Origin: CADCWK01 sp965218235
GTDB taxonomy: Bacteria; Chloroflexota; Chloroflexia; Thermomicrobiales; UBA6265
Direction of reading: 5' to 3'
NCBI GenBank assembly: GCA_965218235.1
Contig: OZ244596.1
Span: 1,054,001 to 1,118,000, forward strand
Length of the DNA stretch: 64,000 bases
Notes under the pieces: generated by a model
The model's input: only the letters and a program-made list of their open reading frames with translations
What the model was told of the DNA's origin: nothing
Database searches by the model: none
Program-made: the position numbers and the translations under genes
Part shown: positions 26,490 through 34,889 of the stretch, piece after piece
Layout: each line of letters opens with the position of its first letter
How positions within the stretch are numbered: the first letter of the stretch is position 1

Positions 26490-27053
26490 TCAGGACGCTT
26501 GCGCTTCCGTGAAGCGGAGCAGGTTCCCGAAGGGATCGACCACCTCGAAGTTGCGGCCCCACGGGTCGGTCTCGATGCCGGGCTTCGCGTAGGCATAGTC
26601 GCGATCGAGCAGTTCACGGTGCAGGGCATCGACGCCGACCATCGGGAGGAAGACCGCCGAGCCGGGCGAGCCGTCGCCATGGTGCTCGCTCAGGTGAAGT
26701 CTCAGTCCGGCACGGGAGACCTGCGCGTAGAGCGGGAAGTTGTCGCCGAAGCGGTGCTCCCAGTCCAGGGTGAAACCGAGGAACCCGAGGTAGAACTCCA
26801 TCGCCTTCTCGACCGAGAAGATGCGGAGGATCGGGACCGGCGCCGCGAACGCGATCTGGCTGGACTTCGGCGATTCGGAAGCTGGTCTCGCGGGATCGTC
26901 ATCGATCCTGGCGGCGAGGGTATTCCAGTCGGGCAAGCCGAACTGGGCGGCAACGATCTCTAGCGACTCGCTGTGGGAGATGTCGACCTGGCGACCGGCC
27001 AGCGCGTGACGGAGTACGCCGGCCATGGCTTTGGCATCGAGATGGGTACGCAT
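26490..27053 (-). CDS. Glyoxalase-superfamily protein (bleomycin-resistance-like)
   Basis: A 187-residue protein with an N-terminal ~55-residue helical region (AMAGVLRHALAGRQVDISHSESLEIVAAQFG, DWNTLAARI) of the kind fused to glyoxalase domains, and then a vicinal-oxygen-chelate domain: PILRIFSVEKAMEFYLGFLGFTLDWEHRFGDN, LHLSEHHGDGSPG, and EVVDPFGNLLRFTE. This is the arrangement of bleomycin-binding or VOC proteins. Metal or drug binding is not shown. An AAGGA site lies about ten bases before ATG 27053. Confidence 0.85.
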   Translation of the reverse strand: MRTHLDAKAMAGVLRHALAGRQVDISHSESLEIVAAQFGLPDWNTLAARIDDDPARPASESPKSSQIAFAAPVPILRIFSVEKAMEFYLGFLGFTLDWEHRFGDNFPLYAQVSRAGLRLHLSEHHGDGSPGSAVFLPMVGVDALHRELLDRDYAYAKPGIETDPWGRNFEVVDPFGNLLRFTEAQAS

Positions 27054-27265
27054 GGAGCCTGATCCTTCGGCGTTGGCAAACCAGTGTCAGGGCTCGCATT
27101 GCTGACTCGTTCGCCACGCGGACGGGATCAGACGAGAACGACCATCGCGATACGTTCACCATTCCCCGTTCCGGGGCGCGAGCGGCAGGCCGCATCAGCC
27201 TGACGCCACGATAGACCACCCGGTCTGGCTGATCAACACATCAGGCCCGGTGTCCCGAAAAGCAC

Positions 27266-27304
27266 TTCAGGGCTATCCCCCGATCATCGTGGGACAGCCC
27301 TGAA
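27266..27304 (-). terminator. Long near-palindromic hairpin, intrinsic terminator-like
   Basis: Outer arms TTCAGGGCT (27266-27274) and AGCCCTGAA (27296-27304) pair perfectly; the interior TCCC/GGGA and CGAT/ATCG continue the stem with single mismatches, leaving almost no loop. On the minus strand it is followed by TGCTTTT. It lies about 140 bases downstream of the small ORF at 27525-27442 and would end that transcript. Confidence 0.55.
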
Positions 27305-27441
27305 GGGACATGTTTCGTTTCGTACTTCGCCCCGGCACCGGGTCCAGTCTGTGGTGTGAATCCACAGCCGCGTCGCATCAAGTCGGTGGCCTGTCTCCAC
27401 CTCACTCGCGACCGCACTGGTCATCGGTCAGGATCCGGACT

Positions 27442-27525
27442 TCATCTGGCCTCGCGAAGTTCGAGGCCTGACCTGTCCACCTGCCAGATTCCGTACCAGA
27501 CGTGGAGTTTGCGCTGATTCTGCAT
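27442..27525 (-). CDS. Candidate small protein, 27 residues
   Basis: A short minus-strand ORF beginning MQNQRKLHVWYGIWQVD and ending LREAR before TGA. A strong Shine-Dalgarno GGAGGAG lies eight bases before the ATG. A consensus-like promoter is about 85 bases upstream and a strong hairpin with a U-rich tail lies downstream, so the whole looks like a short independent transcript of roughly 340 bases. Composition is amphipathic with three aromatic residues and no signal or membrane helix. It could instead be a regulatory RNA whose ORF is incidental, or the leader of something lost. No family recognised. Confidence 0.35.
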   Translation of the reverse strand: MQNQRKLHVWYGIWQVDRSGLELREAR

Positions 27526-27611
27526 ATCTGCGACTCCTCCAATCACCTGCAACTCGGCTGGCGGATACCTGCCTCATTCCGGATCGCCCCGGCTGGTGAT
27601 TCGATGAACGA

Positions 27612-27640
27612 AGGTTAGCATCACGCTGATGGCCCGTCAA
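27612..27640 (-). promoter_or_regulatory. Sigma70-type promoter for the small transcript
   Basis: On the minus strand TTGACG (27640-27635), a 17-base spacer, then TAACCT (27617-27612). Spacing is ideal and the -35 box matches five of six positions of the consensus. Predicted transcription start is near 27605, giving an 80-base leader before the 27-codon ORF. Confidence 0.5.
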
Positions 27641-27754
27641 GGTCGGTTCCGCCAGATCGACGGCCATTAATTGCCCGATGCGTTACATGTTTCACAATCG
27701 TTAGCGCCCACACAGAAGCTGGACAGCCAACCTGTGCGAGCAGTCCGGTAAGGC

Positions 27755-28468
27755 TCACGCCTCGGGCCGGCTGGCTTGCTCAGTCTCGCTGGCCTGCTCA
27801 GTCTCGCTGGCTTGCTCAGTCTCGCTGGCGACCCCTGGTTCAGTGGACTCCTCCGCCTGGCTGGCCTCGTGGCCCCGACGGATCATCTCCGCTTCGACGC
27901 TGACCGCGGCGATCCGCCGGTCCAGCCCGAGCTGCTGGATCCGGACGAACTCCCGCTGGCTCGGCTCCCGGAGCTGCTGAAGGACCGGGTTGAGGGCGAT
28001 CCGCAGGCCGGTCAGGCGGCGACGAATCTCGTCGAGGTCGGCCAGCGGCTGGGTGAACTGCTGCTCCGCGGGGAGCGTGGCGCGGATGGCGGCGAAGCAC
28101 GACATCGCCGCTTCCATCTCCTCCGGGGCGACCGTCCCGCCGGCCGTCAGGCGCCGGATCACGCCCGACATCGGGTGGCGGTCCTCCGGGATCGCCGACC
28201 CGAGGAACTTGATCCCCATCGCCGCGACGAAGTCCTGCTCGCTGCCCCGGATCGCGCCCATCATCATCCGGACGAAGCGCTGCTCGTCCTCCGGCCCCTC
28301 CGGCGGGGTCGGCCCGGTGCTCCGGACCTCCTGCAGCGTCCGGTAGAGTCCCCTGAGCCGGCCGGCGTCGATGTCGCCGCCAGCCGGGAACATCTCCTGG
28401 GCACCGCACCGCTCACAGAACCGGTCGCTCCCGAGGTGGGACTGGCAGTTTCGGCAGACGATGGCCAT
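27755..28468 (-). CDS. Zinc-ribbon hypothetical protein with repeated acidic tail
   Basis: A 237-residue protein starting MAIVCRNCQSHLGSDRFCERCG, a zinc ribbon with two CxxC pairs. The rest is helical: residues ~45-100 and a coiled-coil-like region LADLDEIRRRLTGLRIALNPVLQQLREPSQREFVRIQQLGLD near 150-195. The end has three ASETEQ copies. ATG 28468 is chosen because AAGGAG lies upstream; the extra N-terminal residues in the longer open frame are not supported. No family assignment. Confidence 0.65.
   Translation of the reverse strand: MAIVCRNCQSHLGSDRFCERCGAQEMFPAGGDIDAGRLRGLYRTLQEVRSTGPTPPEGPEDEQRFVRMMMGAIRGSEQDFVAAMGIKFLGSAIPEDRHPMSGVIRRLTAGGTVAPEEMEAAMSCFAAIRATLPAEQQFTQPLADLDEIRRRLTGLRIALNPVLQQLREPSQREFVRIQQLGLDRRIAAVSVEAEMIRRGHEASQAEESTEPGVASETEQASETEQASETEQASRPEA
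27775..27828. repeat. Three tandem 18-bp repeats inside the zinc-ribbon gene
   Basis: TTGCTCAGTCTCGCTGGC is repeated three times with one base change, encoding ASETEQ repeats at the C-terminus. Being a multiple of three, copy number can vary without breaking the frame. Confidence 0.85.
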
Positions 28469-29031
28469 GCGGTGATGCTCCTTGCGTGACGGTTCAGTCG
28501 ATTGGTTGGACAAACGTCCTGGCGATCATACGACCCTGGCGACCGGAGTTGCCGACCCGGCCGCGCCAACCCGGCCAATGTGGTCGGGCCGAAGCTGCCG
28601 GACCGTGGGTCCGGGCTCAGCGATCAGTTCGCGCCGGATACCCCACCATCGGCTCCAACTGCCCGGCGACGAGACCACCCGCACGGGCACGCAGACCGGC
28701 TGTCGGCCCCAATCGTCGAGGTCCCTCACCGACCGCTCTCCACTTCATCCGGCCTTCATGTTGTGCCCTGATCCTGTCGTCCGGACCAGCGTCCGGCGAG
28801 ATGACCACGGCGCGGGTCCGTCTCATGATCGGCTGGAGTCTGCTGACGGCGGGTCGGCTTGTCCTCCGTGGCCCAGGCTCAGCGAACGCGGCGCGCATCG
28901 GGGTCCCGTGCCGATCGACCCGGACGTCGTGGTCAGGGGCCGATCGGGTCTGGCTTCACGCCAGGAACGCGGGACGCCGCACGAGCCGCTGAATCCACAC
29001 GAGAAGCTGAACAGGGAGAAAGTGACACCGG
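28469..29031. other. Intergenic region with no supported gene
   Basis: About 560 bases between the divergent zinc-ribbon and PAP2 genes. Several open frames cross it on both strands, but all are Arg/Pro/Gly-rich, disagree with each other and lack ribosome sites. I see no RNA gene or clear hairpin. It must hold two divergent promoters, which I cannot place. Confidence 0.5.
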
Positions 29032-29625
29032 ATGGACTATCGCCTCGAGCAGTGGATCAATTCACCGGCGGGCTCCCACCCTGTCCTCGACGCGCCGATG
29101 AAGGCGGTGGCGACCTGGGGAGAAGCTGCGTTCATCGGCATCGTGATCGTCTGGTTTCTCCTCGGCTGGCTCACGCGCCGCACCGTGGATCGCACGGGTG
29201 CGATCACGGCCGTCTCGGGAGCGGCTCTGGCGTTGCTGGCCAATCAGGTCATCATCCATCTCTGGCAACGCCCCCGACCATTCGTCGCCCACCCCGACAC
29301 GGTCCATGTCCTGATCGCGCACTCGAGTGACCCATCCTTCCCGAGCGACCATGCCTCCCCGGCGTTCGCCATCGCATTCGTCGTCCTGTGGTTCCACCGA
29401 AAGCCGGGCGTGGTGGCACTACTCCTGGCGACGATCATGTCCGTGGGGCGCGTCTATGCCGGCGACCACTATCCCGGAGACGTTACGGCGGGTGCGATTG
29501 TCGGCCTGATCGCCGCGACGGTCCTCGCCACCTGGCTCTCGCCCGTCATGGTGGCGGTCGAACATGCGGTCGACTGGCTGCTGTCCCTGGCTCATCTGGT
29601 CCCCAGACCGTCCAGACCGGGATAA
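29032..29625 (+). CDS. PAP2-family phosphatase (undecaprenyl-diphosphatase-like)
   Basis: A 197-residue membrane phosphatase with five predicted helices. Phosphatase motifs: HLWQRPRPF (~76-84), PSFPSDHAS (101-109) and SVGRVYAGDHYPGD (137-150) with the catalytic His pair. These bacterial single-domain PAP2 proteins dephosphorylate undecaprenyl or other isoprenyl diphosphates, or phosphatidic acid, on the outer face of the membrane; BcrC is the model. A GGGAGAAAG ribosome site precedes ATG 29032. Confidence 0.88.
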   Translation: MDYRLEQWINSPAGSHPVLDAPMKAVATWGEAAFIGIVIVWFLLGWLTRRTVDRTGAITAVSGAALALLANQVIIHLWQRPRPFVAHPDTVHVLIAHSSDPSFPSDHASPAFAIAFVVLWFHRKPGVVALLLATIMSVGRVYAGDHYPGDVTAGAIVGLIAATVLATWLSPVMVAVEHAVDWLLSLAHLVPRPSRPG

Positions 29626-29680
29626 GCCGATGGAGACGCAGCCACCGCCAACCGGAGTCGGTGGCTGCGTCTCCATCGGC
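29626..29680. terminator. Perfect 22-bp stem, bidirectional terminator
   Basis: Arms at 29626-29647 and 29659-29680 are perfect reverse complements around an 11-base loop. It begins at the base following the PAP2 stop codon and lies 32 bases before the end of the convergent proS gene, so it can terminate both. No long U-tract is present on either strand. Confidence 0.75.
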
Positions 29681-29712
29681 TGCTCATGCGTTCCCGGCTC
29701 AGACCGGAGCCA

Positions 29713-30990
29713 TCACATGACACCAGTCAATTCATCCAGACGGGACAGGACACGACCGACGATATCGGCCAGCGGCACGCGTTCGGCCGTGTGCACTGCT
29801 CGGCCCTTGACCTCGGCTTCGCCGTCGGCCAGCGTCCGGGCCGAGACGACGACCCGCAGCGGCAGGCCGATCAGGTCGGCGTCGGCCAGCTTCACCCCCG
29901 GCGAAACGGCACGGTCGTCCCAGAGCACCTGCCGCGGCCCGACGGCATCGGCAAGCTGCCGGTACAGCTCTTCGCCGGCCTTCAGGATCGCCGAATCGCT
30001 GCCAAGCGTCGCGAGGTGGACCCGGGCCGGGGCGACCGCCGCCGGCCAGACGAGCCCGCGGTCGTCGTGGAAGATCTCGGCCAGGACGCCCATCACCCGC
30101 GAGATGCCCAGCCCGAAGCAGCCCATGATCGGGTAGACCCGCCCCCCGCCGGCGCCACGGACCGGCCGGTCGAACGCCCGGCTGTACTTCTCGCCCAGGT
30201 CGAAGACGTTGCCGACCTCCGACGCCCGCGCCGCTCGGAGCGTGTCATCGCCACGGGCCGGGCAGGTGTCGCCCTCAGCCAGCTCGCTGATCTCGACGTT
30301 GACGCAGTAGTCGCAGGTTGGGCAGTAGAGGATGTCGTCCTCGCCGGCATCGGTCAGAACCATGAACTCGTAGGAGATCTTGTCGGAGAAGGCGCCGCCC
30401 GACGCCTCGGTGACCTTCGCCGTCAGGCCCAGCCGCCGGTAGACGCGCAGGTAGGCCGCCTTGACGATGGCGTAGTGGCGCTCGAAATCGGCCTGGTCGG
30501 CGTGGAACGAGTACATGTCGGCCATCAGGAACTCGCGCCCGCGCATCAGTCCGGACTTCGACCGGAGCTCGTCGCGGAACTTCCAGCCGATCTGGTAGAT
30601 CGCGAGCGGCAGATCGGCAACCGTCTGGAGGCGGGCGAGGGCCAGCGGCGCGGCGACCTCCTCCTCGCTCTGGCCGAGGGCGTACTCGCGGCCGGTCCGG
30701 CTCGGGACGTGGAACAGCACGTCGATGGCGTCCCAGGCGCCGGTCGCGACCCAGTTGGCCTTCGGGTGCAGCATCGGCAGCCGCACCTCCTGCCCGCCGA
30801 TCCCGTCCATCTCCTCGCGGACGATGGCGGCGATGTTATCGAGGGTTCGCAGTCCGAGCGGGAGGTACGAGTAGACACCGGCCATGAGTTTGTCGACGTA
30901 GCCGGCCTGGACGAGCAGGCGAGCATTGGCGGTCGTCTCGTCCTTCGGGGCCTGGCGGATCGTGTGGCCGAAGAGCTGGCTGTAGCGCAT
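29713..30990 (-). CDS. proS: Prolyl-tRNA synthetase, short form
   Basis: Charges tRNA-Pro in the cytoplasm. The 425-residue protein opens MRYSQLFGHTIRQAPKD, has class II motif 2 in RGREFLMADMYSF and motif 3 in GCFGLGISRVMGVLAE, and the anticodon-binding domain at the C-terminus. A usual bacterial ProS is about 570 residues with an insertion (editing, INS) domain; this one goes from motif 2 to motif 3 through only a short zinc-ribbon-like CPTCDYCVN segment, so it lacks INS. Short forms exist in several phyla and rely on trans-editing for Ala-tRNA-Pro. No YbaK/ProX factor is in this window. Confidence 0.95.
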   Translation of the reverse strand: MRYSQLFGHTIRQAPKDETTANARLLVQAGYVDKLMAGVYSYLPLGLRTLDNIAAIVREEMDGIGGQEVRLPMLHPKANWVATGAWDAIDVLFHVPSRTGREYALGQSEEEVAAPLALARLQTVADLPLAIYQIGWKFRDELRSKSGLMRGREFLMADMYSFHADQADFERHYAIVKAAYLRVYRRLGLTAKVTEASGGAFSDKISYEFMVLTDAGEDDILYCPTCDYCVNVEISELAEGDTCPARGDDTLRAARASEVGNVFDLGEKYSRAFDRPVRGAGGGRVYPIMGCFGLGISRVMGVLAEIFHDDRGLVWPAAVAPARVHLATLGSDSAILKAGEELYRQLADAVGPRQVLWDDRAVSPGVKLADADLIGLPLRVVVSARTLADGEAEVKGRAVHTAERVPLADIVGRVLSRLDELTGVM

Positions 30991-31008
30991 GGGATGAGGT
31001 CACGCTTC

Positions 31009-31055
31009 CCCACGGGATTCCGGCGGCGCGACGCAGCGGGCCGGATTCCCGTGGG
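31009..31055 (-). promoter_or_regulatory. Leader hairpin just upstream of proS
   Basis: Arms CCCACGGGATTCCGGC (31009-31024) and GCCGGATTCCCGTGGG (31040-31055) pair over 16 positions with one mismatch around a 15-base loop. On the minus strand it ends 18 bases before the proS ATG, so it would lie in the leader next to the ribosome site. I see no T-box specifier or antiterminator sequence, so a T-box is not supported. Confidence 0.5.
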
Positions 31056-31230
31056 ATGGCACCCTCGCTACGTCATCGGCTGGGACCGCCCGCCAGCGGC
31101 ATGGCACCTCGCGGCACCGCGCCGGTGGCGGGCTGGGTAGGGGCGCTCATGGGGGAGATGGCGAAGCGCGTCGCCCGGAGGCGGACGGTGCCGGCGTCGT
31201 TGCTGATCATGTCCCCGTCCTCTTGTGGCA

Positions 31231-31554
31231 CTACGAGCGGATCATTTCCCTTGGCGGGTTCGGAACGGTCATTGTAGAACGCGCGGTAGATGTCCTTATT
31301 TCTGGACCTCGCGTTGATGGCCGGAACTGGGCTCCGCTGTATCCACCGACCGCCGCAGCTGCTCTCGGCTCCCCGTGGAGAGATCTCAGCGTAGATGAGC
31401 GAATGAACTCTGAGACCTTCATGCCGTTTTGCTCTGCGTAGTCTGAGAGCTGGTCGAAGTCGGACCGACTGAAGGCGACCGAAATAACGGCACGCTGGGG
31501 TTTGACGGCGGGATGTGTCTGCTGATCAGTGTTCTTGCTTTCGTGGCTACTCAT
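31231..31554 (-). CDS. Ribbon-helix-helix antitoxin-like protein
   Basis: A 107-residue protein. The stretch VISVAFSRSDFDQLSDYAEQ with NGMKVSEFIRSSTLRSL is a strand-helix-helix RHH/Arc-type DNA-binding fold, typical of antitoxins that bind their own promoter. The C-terminal 40 residues are low in hydrophobics and would wrap the toxin. It starts nine bases after the toxin-like gene, with AGAGGG as ribosome site, in the BrnT-BrnA order (toxin first). Confidence 0.65.
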   Translation of the reverse strand: MSSHESKNTDQQTHPAVKPQRAVISVAFSRSDFDQLSDYAEQNGMKVSEFIRSSTLRSLHGEPRAAAAVGGYSGAQFRPSTRGPEIRTSTARSTMTVPNPPREMIRS

Positions 31555-31563
31555 TTTTCCCTC

Positions 31564-31848
31564 TCATTTTCCTGGTAGTTTGCCCCATTCACCTCTCTTA
31601 CAGAACCAGGCGGTGACGGGGTACCACACTCCGTCCTCGTGGGTTGGCAAGATCGGAACTGCAAGACACTGCCCCTCATCGTCGGTGCCGTACAGGACGT
31701 ACGAGGCGGCTCGGTCCCCGCGATTCTTCGTCACCGAGAACGGCCTGTCAAGCATCTGGTACAGGCGTCGAAGCGAAATGCCGTGTTCCCACAGTTTTTC
31801 CTCGTTCGCGTCGTCGAAGAGGAACGCCTCCACTTGTATGTTCGGCAC
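31564..31848 (-). CDS. BrnT-like toxin candidate
   Basis: A 94-residue protein starting at a GTG (PNIQVEAFLFDDANEEKLWEHGIS) with GGAG ten bases upstream. The DxxNExKLxxHGIS opening, a central YVLYGTDDEGQCLAV pair of strands, and the VWYPVTAWFCKRGEWGKL end resemble the BrnT-type RNase toxin layout (strand with HGV/I, then strands, then a Trp/Arg/Glu C-terminal helix), but the sequence is divergent and I cannot see the usual SAR motif. The immediate RHH neighbour supports a toxin-antitoxin module. An ATG at 31929 in frame would add 27 unlikely residues. Confidence 0.5.
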   Translation of the reverse strand: MPNIQVEAFLFDDANEEKLWEHGISLRRLYQMLDRPFSVTKNRGDRAASYVLYGTDDEGQCLAVPILPTHEDGVWYPVTAWFCKRGEWGKLPGK

Positions 31849-31947
31849 TTGACATCCACTCCGATGAGTGTAGGATGATTGTAGTGTATTCGTAGTTTTC
31901 GTTGTAGTGGAACAGTCGCATTCTAGCACGAACTGGAGTTGACGCCC

Positions 31948-32409
31948 ATGAACGTCGAGTGGATCATCCTTGCTGACGCGGCAGAAGTCATTAACGGCAA
32001 GGTCTATGCGCTAGGCGCCGGCTGGGACGTCATTAACCTCGCCGCTCCGCTTCCAGCTCCTCACCGATTCTCGATCGTAATCGCGTTTCAGGTGCCCTGG
32101 AACGAGACCAATCAGCAACACGAGATCGAGATCGAGCTCCTCAATCCCGACGGTAAGCAACTCGTCATCATTCAGGGACAGCTTGAAGTTGGTCGCCCCC
32201 CCGGCATCAACCATGGAAGTAGTCAGCGCGTGCCAGTGGCATTCTCAGTCGAGGCCGAATTTGACCAAGTCGGTCCCTATGCCCTCTTCGCCAGAGTAGA
32301 CGGTGAATTGGGTACCGACCATGATCGAAACAAGAAGCAGGAGTTCCAGGTCTCCGCCCCAGCAATGCCGTTCCCTGGCCTGCCGGCGCCAGATCCAGCT
32401 GGCCCGTAG
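31948..32409 (+). CDS. DUF6941-like hypothetical protein
   Basis: A 153-residue protein: VEWIILADAAEVINGKVYALGAGWDVI, then FSIVIAFQVPWNETNQQHEIEIELLN, and a closing PYALFARVDGE before a Pro-rich tail (MPFPGLPAPDPAGP). These blocks match a widespread domain of unknown function found as single genes in many soil bacteria; I recall it as DUF6941. ATG 31948 has GGAG ten bases before it; a TTG at 31939 is an alternative. It is divergent from the toxin-antitoxin pair and shares its lower GC content. Confidence 0.7.
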   Translation: MNVEWIILADAAEVINGKVYALGAGWDVINLAAPLPAPHRFSIVIAFQVPWNETNQQHEIEIELLNPDGKQLVIIQGQLEVGRPPGINHGSSQRVPVAFSVEAEFDQVGPYALFARVDGELGTDHDRNKKQEFQVSAPAMPFPGLPAPDPAGP

Positions 32410-32535
32410 TGACTACAGGACGAGTCACCTTTTACACACGCGCTCGCCAGAGGCAGGGCACTCCACGGCGCCACGATAGTGGTAAGTGGGTGGCCAGAAA
32501 TGGAGGAGCAGGAGATGAGGGTCGCCTGGTCCGTG

Positions 32536-34695
32536 TCAGTTGACGACGCCGGCCCCGTCGCACTGGTTAGCGACGGCGTGATCCCCCGATTCCTTGTCGA
32601 CGGCGAGGGGCTGGGCGCCGCGCAGGCGGTGGGCCGAGAGGTCCGCGACCGCGACCTCGATGTCGTAGCTGCCGGTCGTGTGGCCGCGCGGCAGCGTGAT
32701 GTCCAGGGCGACGGGGCTGAGCAGCCCGGCGCCAGCCGACGGCTGGAGCGTCCCGAAGGCGGTGATCGGGCTGAGTGCGGCGTCCCGCGGCATGAGCTGG
32801 ACGCGGACCGGCGTGTCCGCCGGCAGGTCGGTTGCAGTTTGGAAGGAGAGCGTCAGCCGGCGCCGGTTCGGGTCGTCCGGGTGGCGCTTGATGCTCTGGT
32901 CGTCGTACGTCAGCAGTGTCGCCGCGCCGTCGCCGAAGTCCCAGCGGCAGGGCAGCGACTCGACTATTGCCGGCGGTGGCGGGATCGTCCGGATGTCGTA
33001 GACGTGGGCGAAGTCGACATCGTCGATCGTCACCGTGTCGATAGGCGGGTAACGGGCCGCCTGGTCCTGCATGACCGGGTTGAGGTCGCGCTCCCACTGC
33101 GGCAGGTAGGAGACGTAGTAGTCGGTCGTGGACCAGTCGACCAGCCCACGGGCGTCGTTCGACAGGCCGGAGTTGAGGACGGTCGCGGTCGGCGGCATGA
33201 AGTAGAGCAGCGTGACCTGATTGGTCTGCGTCCGGACCGTCGCCGTCGCGCCGTCGGGCTGGTCGAGGATGAAGGCGGCGGCTTCGTCCATACCCTCCCC
33301 CGAGCCGAGCTGCATGTCGTGCCGGGCGCTGGCGATCCCGCCCCGGATCGGGTTGTAGTAGTCGAGGCTGTAGAGGCGGTCCGACCACGCCGACCCGGCC
33401 TGGGCGATGACGATCACGGCGACCATCCCGACCGGCAGGAGCGGTCGCCAGCCGATCCGGAACCGGCGCCAGGGCACGGCATGGCGCCGGGTCGACGCTC
33501 GCCAGACCAGCCGGGCGAGCCCGACCCAGCCGAGCGCCGCCAGCAGATCCAGCACCGGGAAGACCGGCAGGATGTAGCGGTCGAACTTCTTCGCGCCGGC
33601 GTCCATCAGGACGGCGTAGACCAGCGCGAAGGACAGCACGGTCGCGACCGGCCCCCAGACGGTTCGCGGCAGGACGACCCGCCAGCGGGGAACCGCGCCG
33701 ACGATGAGCAGGGCGACGCCGAGCAGCGCGACCGGGGTGATCCGCCAGAGGATCGCGTCGGGGTAGAACACCCAGCCGGGGTTGCCATGGACGATCTCGC
33801 CGCCATAGAAGGTCGGCAGCTCGTGGCCAACCGTGGCGGCGTTGCTGACGTAGGCCCACATCCGCCGCACCGTGCTGACCGGATCGACGATCAGGGTCGG
33901 CCAGAGGACGAATGTTGACGCGACCGACGCGGCCAGGTAGGCGACCAGCGGGCGGCTCGTCGCGGCCACGGTCTCCCTGAGGGTCGCCCGGCGGCGAAGC
34001 AGCGAGACCAGCGGCACGGCGACGATCGCGACGACCGCGACCACCCCGAGGGCGCCGGCGGTGAAGCGAGTCAGCCAGGCGAGCGCCGACAGCAGTCCCG
34101 CCAGCGCCCACAGCCGATCGCGATCTCGCGCCTGATCCCGCTCCCGCAGCGCGTGGGCGATCGCAAGCACGGCGGCGAACGAGGCGATCGCGGTCAGCCC
34201 GTCGATGTGCAACAGCCGGTCGTAGCCGATCAGGAACGGGTCGAAGGCGATCAGCAGCAACGCCGTCGCGGCCACCCACCCGTCGAACAGGCGGCACAGC
34301 AGCCAGGCGGCAACCAGGAAGAGCACCGTCTGGAACAGGAGCTTGACGATCCGGGCGGTGATGAGCAGATCAAGCGGATCGGCTCCGACGCTCCGGAGCA
34401 CCATATCGACGCGATGGTACGGGACGGGGTCCGGATGGAGCGCCGGGTAGTCCGGCAGCTCGATGACGTAGGCGAGAACGCCGGCCCATTCCGTCGTGGC
34501 CCCTGGGTGCGGCAGCTGGTACGTCGAACCCAGGTCGCCGTGGGCGAGGCCGCTGTAGACGTTCGCGGACGCACCGAGCCAGTCGGCCTCGTCGGTCTGC
34601 ATCATCCGGTCGATCCCGACCAGGCGCGGACCGAGGTAGATCACGATGAGGACGGCGACGATGGCGACCGCTCGGAGAGCTGGTTTCAGGCGCAT
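32536..34695 (-). CDS. Membrane glycosyltransferase, GT39/ArnT-like
   Basis: A 719-residue polytopic protein with about a dozen hydrophobic helices and a soluble C-terminal part of ~220 residues. The start MRLKPALRAVAIV is followed by RLVGIDRMMQTDEADWLG, a DEADW-type acidic motif in the first periplasmic loop as in Dol-P-mannose or lipid-linked sugar transferases. FDPFLIGYDRLLHIDGL is the second, and KKFDRYILPVFPVLDLLA is a GT39/PMT_2-type motif. GGGAGG lies just before ATG 34695. It probably moves a sugar from a polyprenyl-phosphate donor to a lipid or protein at the outer face. Confidence 0.85.
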   Translation of the reverse strand: MRLKPALRAVAIVAVLIVIYLGPRLVGIDRMMQTDEADWLGASANVYSGLAHGDLGSTYQLPHPGATTEWAGVLAYVIELPDYPALHPDPVPYHRVDMVLRSVGADPLDLLITARIVKLLFQTVLFLVAAWLLCRLFDGWVAATALLLIAFDPFLIGYDRLLHIDGLTAIASFAAVLAIAHALRERDQARDRDRLWALAGLLSALAWLTRFTAGALGVVAVVAIVAVPLVSLLRRRATLRETVAATSRPLVAYLAASVASTFVLWPTLIVDPVSTVRRMWAYVSNAATVGHELPTFYGGEIVHGNPGWVFYPDAILWRITPVALLGVALLIVGAVPRWRVVLPRTVWGPVATVLSFALVYAVLMDAGAKKFDRYILPVFPVLDLLAALGWVGLARLVWRASTRRHAVPWRRFRIGWRPLLPVGMVAVIVIAQAGSAWSDRLYSLDYYNPIRGGIASARHDMQLGSGEGMDEAAAFILDQPDGATATVRTQTNQVTLLYFMPPTATVLNSGLSNDARGLVDWSTTDYYVSYLPQWERDLNPVMQDQAARYPPIDTVTIDDVDFAHVYDIRTIPPPPAIVESLPCRWDFGDGAATLLTYDDQSIKRHPDDPNRRRLTLSFQTATDLPADTPVRVQLMPRDAALSPITAFGTLQPSAGAGLLSPVALDITLPRGHTTGSYDIEVAVADLSAHRLRGAQPLAVDKESGDHAVANQCDGAGVVN

Positions 34696-34889
34696 GTCGG
34701 TCCCTCCCGGAGAAGGTTTCCTGTGGGCAGATGAGGCGCCCTCGATCTGGTTTTTTGATCGCCCGCAGTGTAGGACGATGAATCCATTTCGGTTCTTGAA
34801 CCGGCGCCAAGATGCAGCTTCCGTGCCCAGCAGAGGGGCATGCCCGCGTCTGGGCGTCGGGATGCGCTCCACCCAGGCAAACGCGAACG

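Noticed and set aside
27428..27667. 79-codon minus-strand frame in the small-transcript region
   Set aside because: It starts upstream of the predicted transcription start, has no ribosome site and shows no domain-like pattern; the 27-codon ORF in another frame has the better signals.
28482..29330. 282-codon frame through the zinc-ribbon/PAP2 gap
   Set aside because: Overlaps the PAP2 gene out of frame and lacks hydrophobic-core patterns.
31005..31060. T-box riboswitch before proS
   Set aside because: The hairpin has no specifier loop, no AGGGUGGNACCGCG-type antiterminator and no terminator; only a plain stem is visible.
32479..33918. 479-codon plus-strand frame opposite the glycosyltransferase
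   Set aside because: It is an antisense shadow; the opposite strand has clear transmembrane and GT39 motifs.
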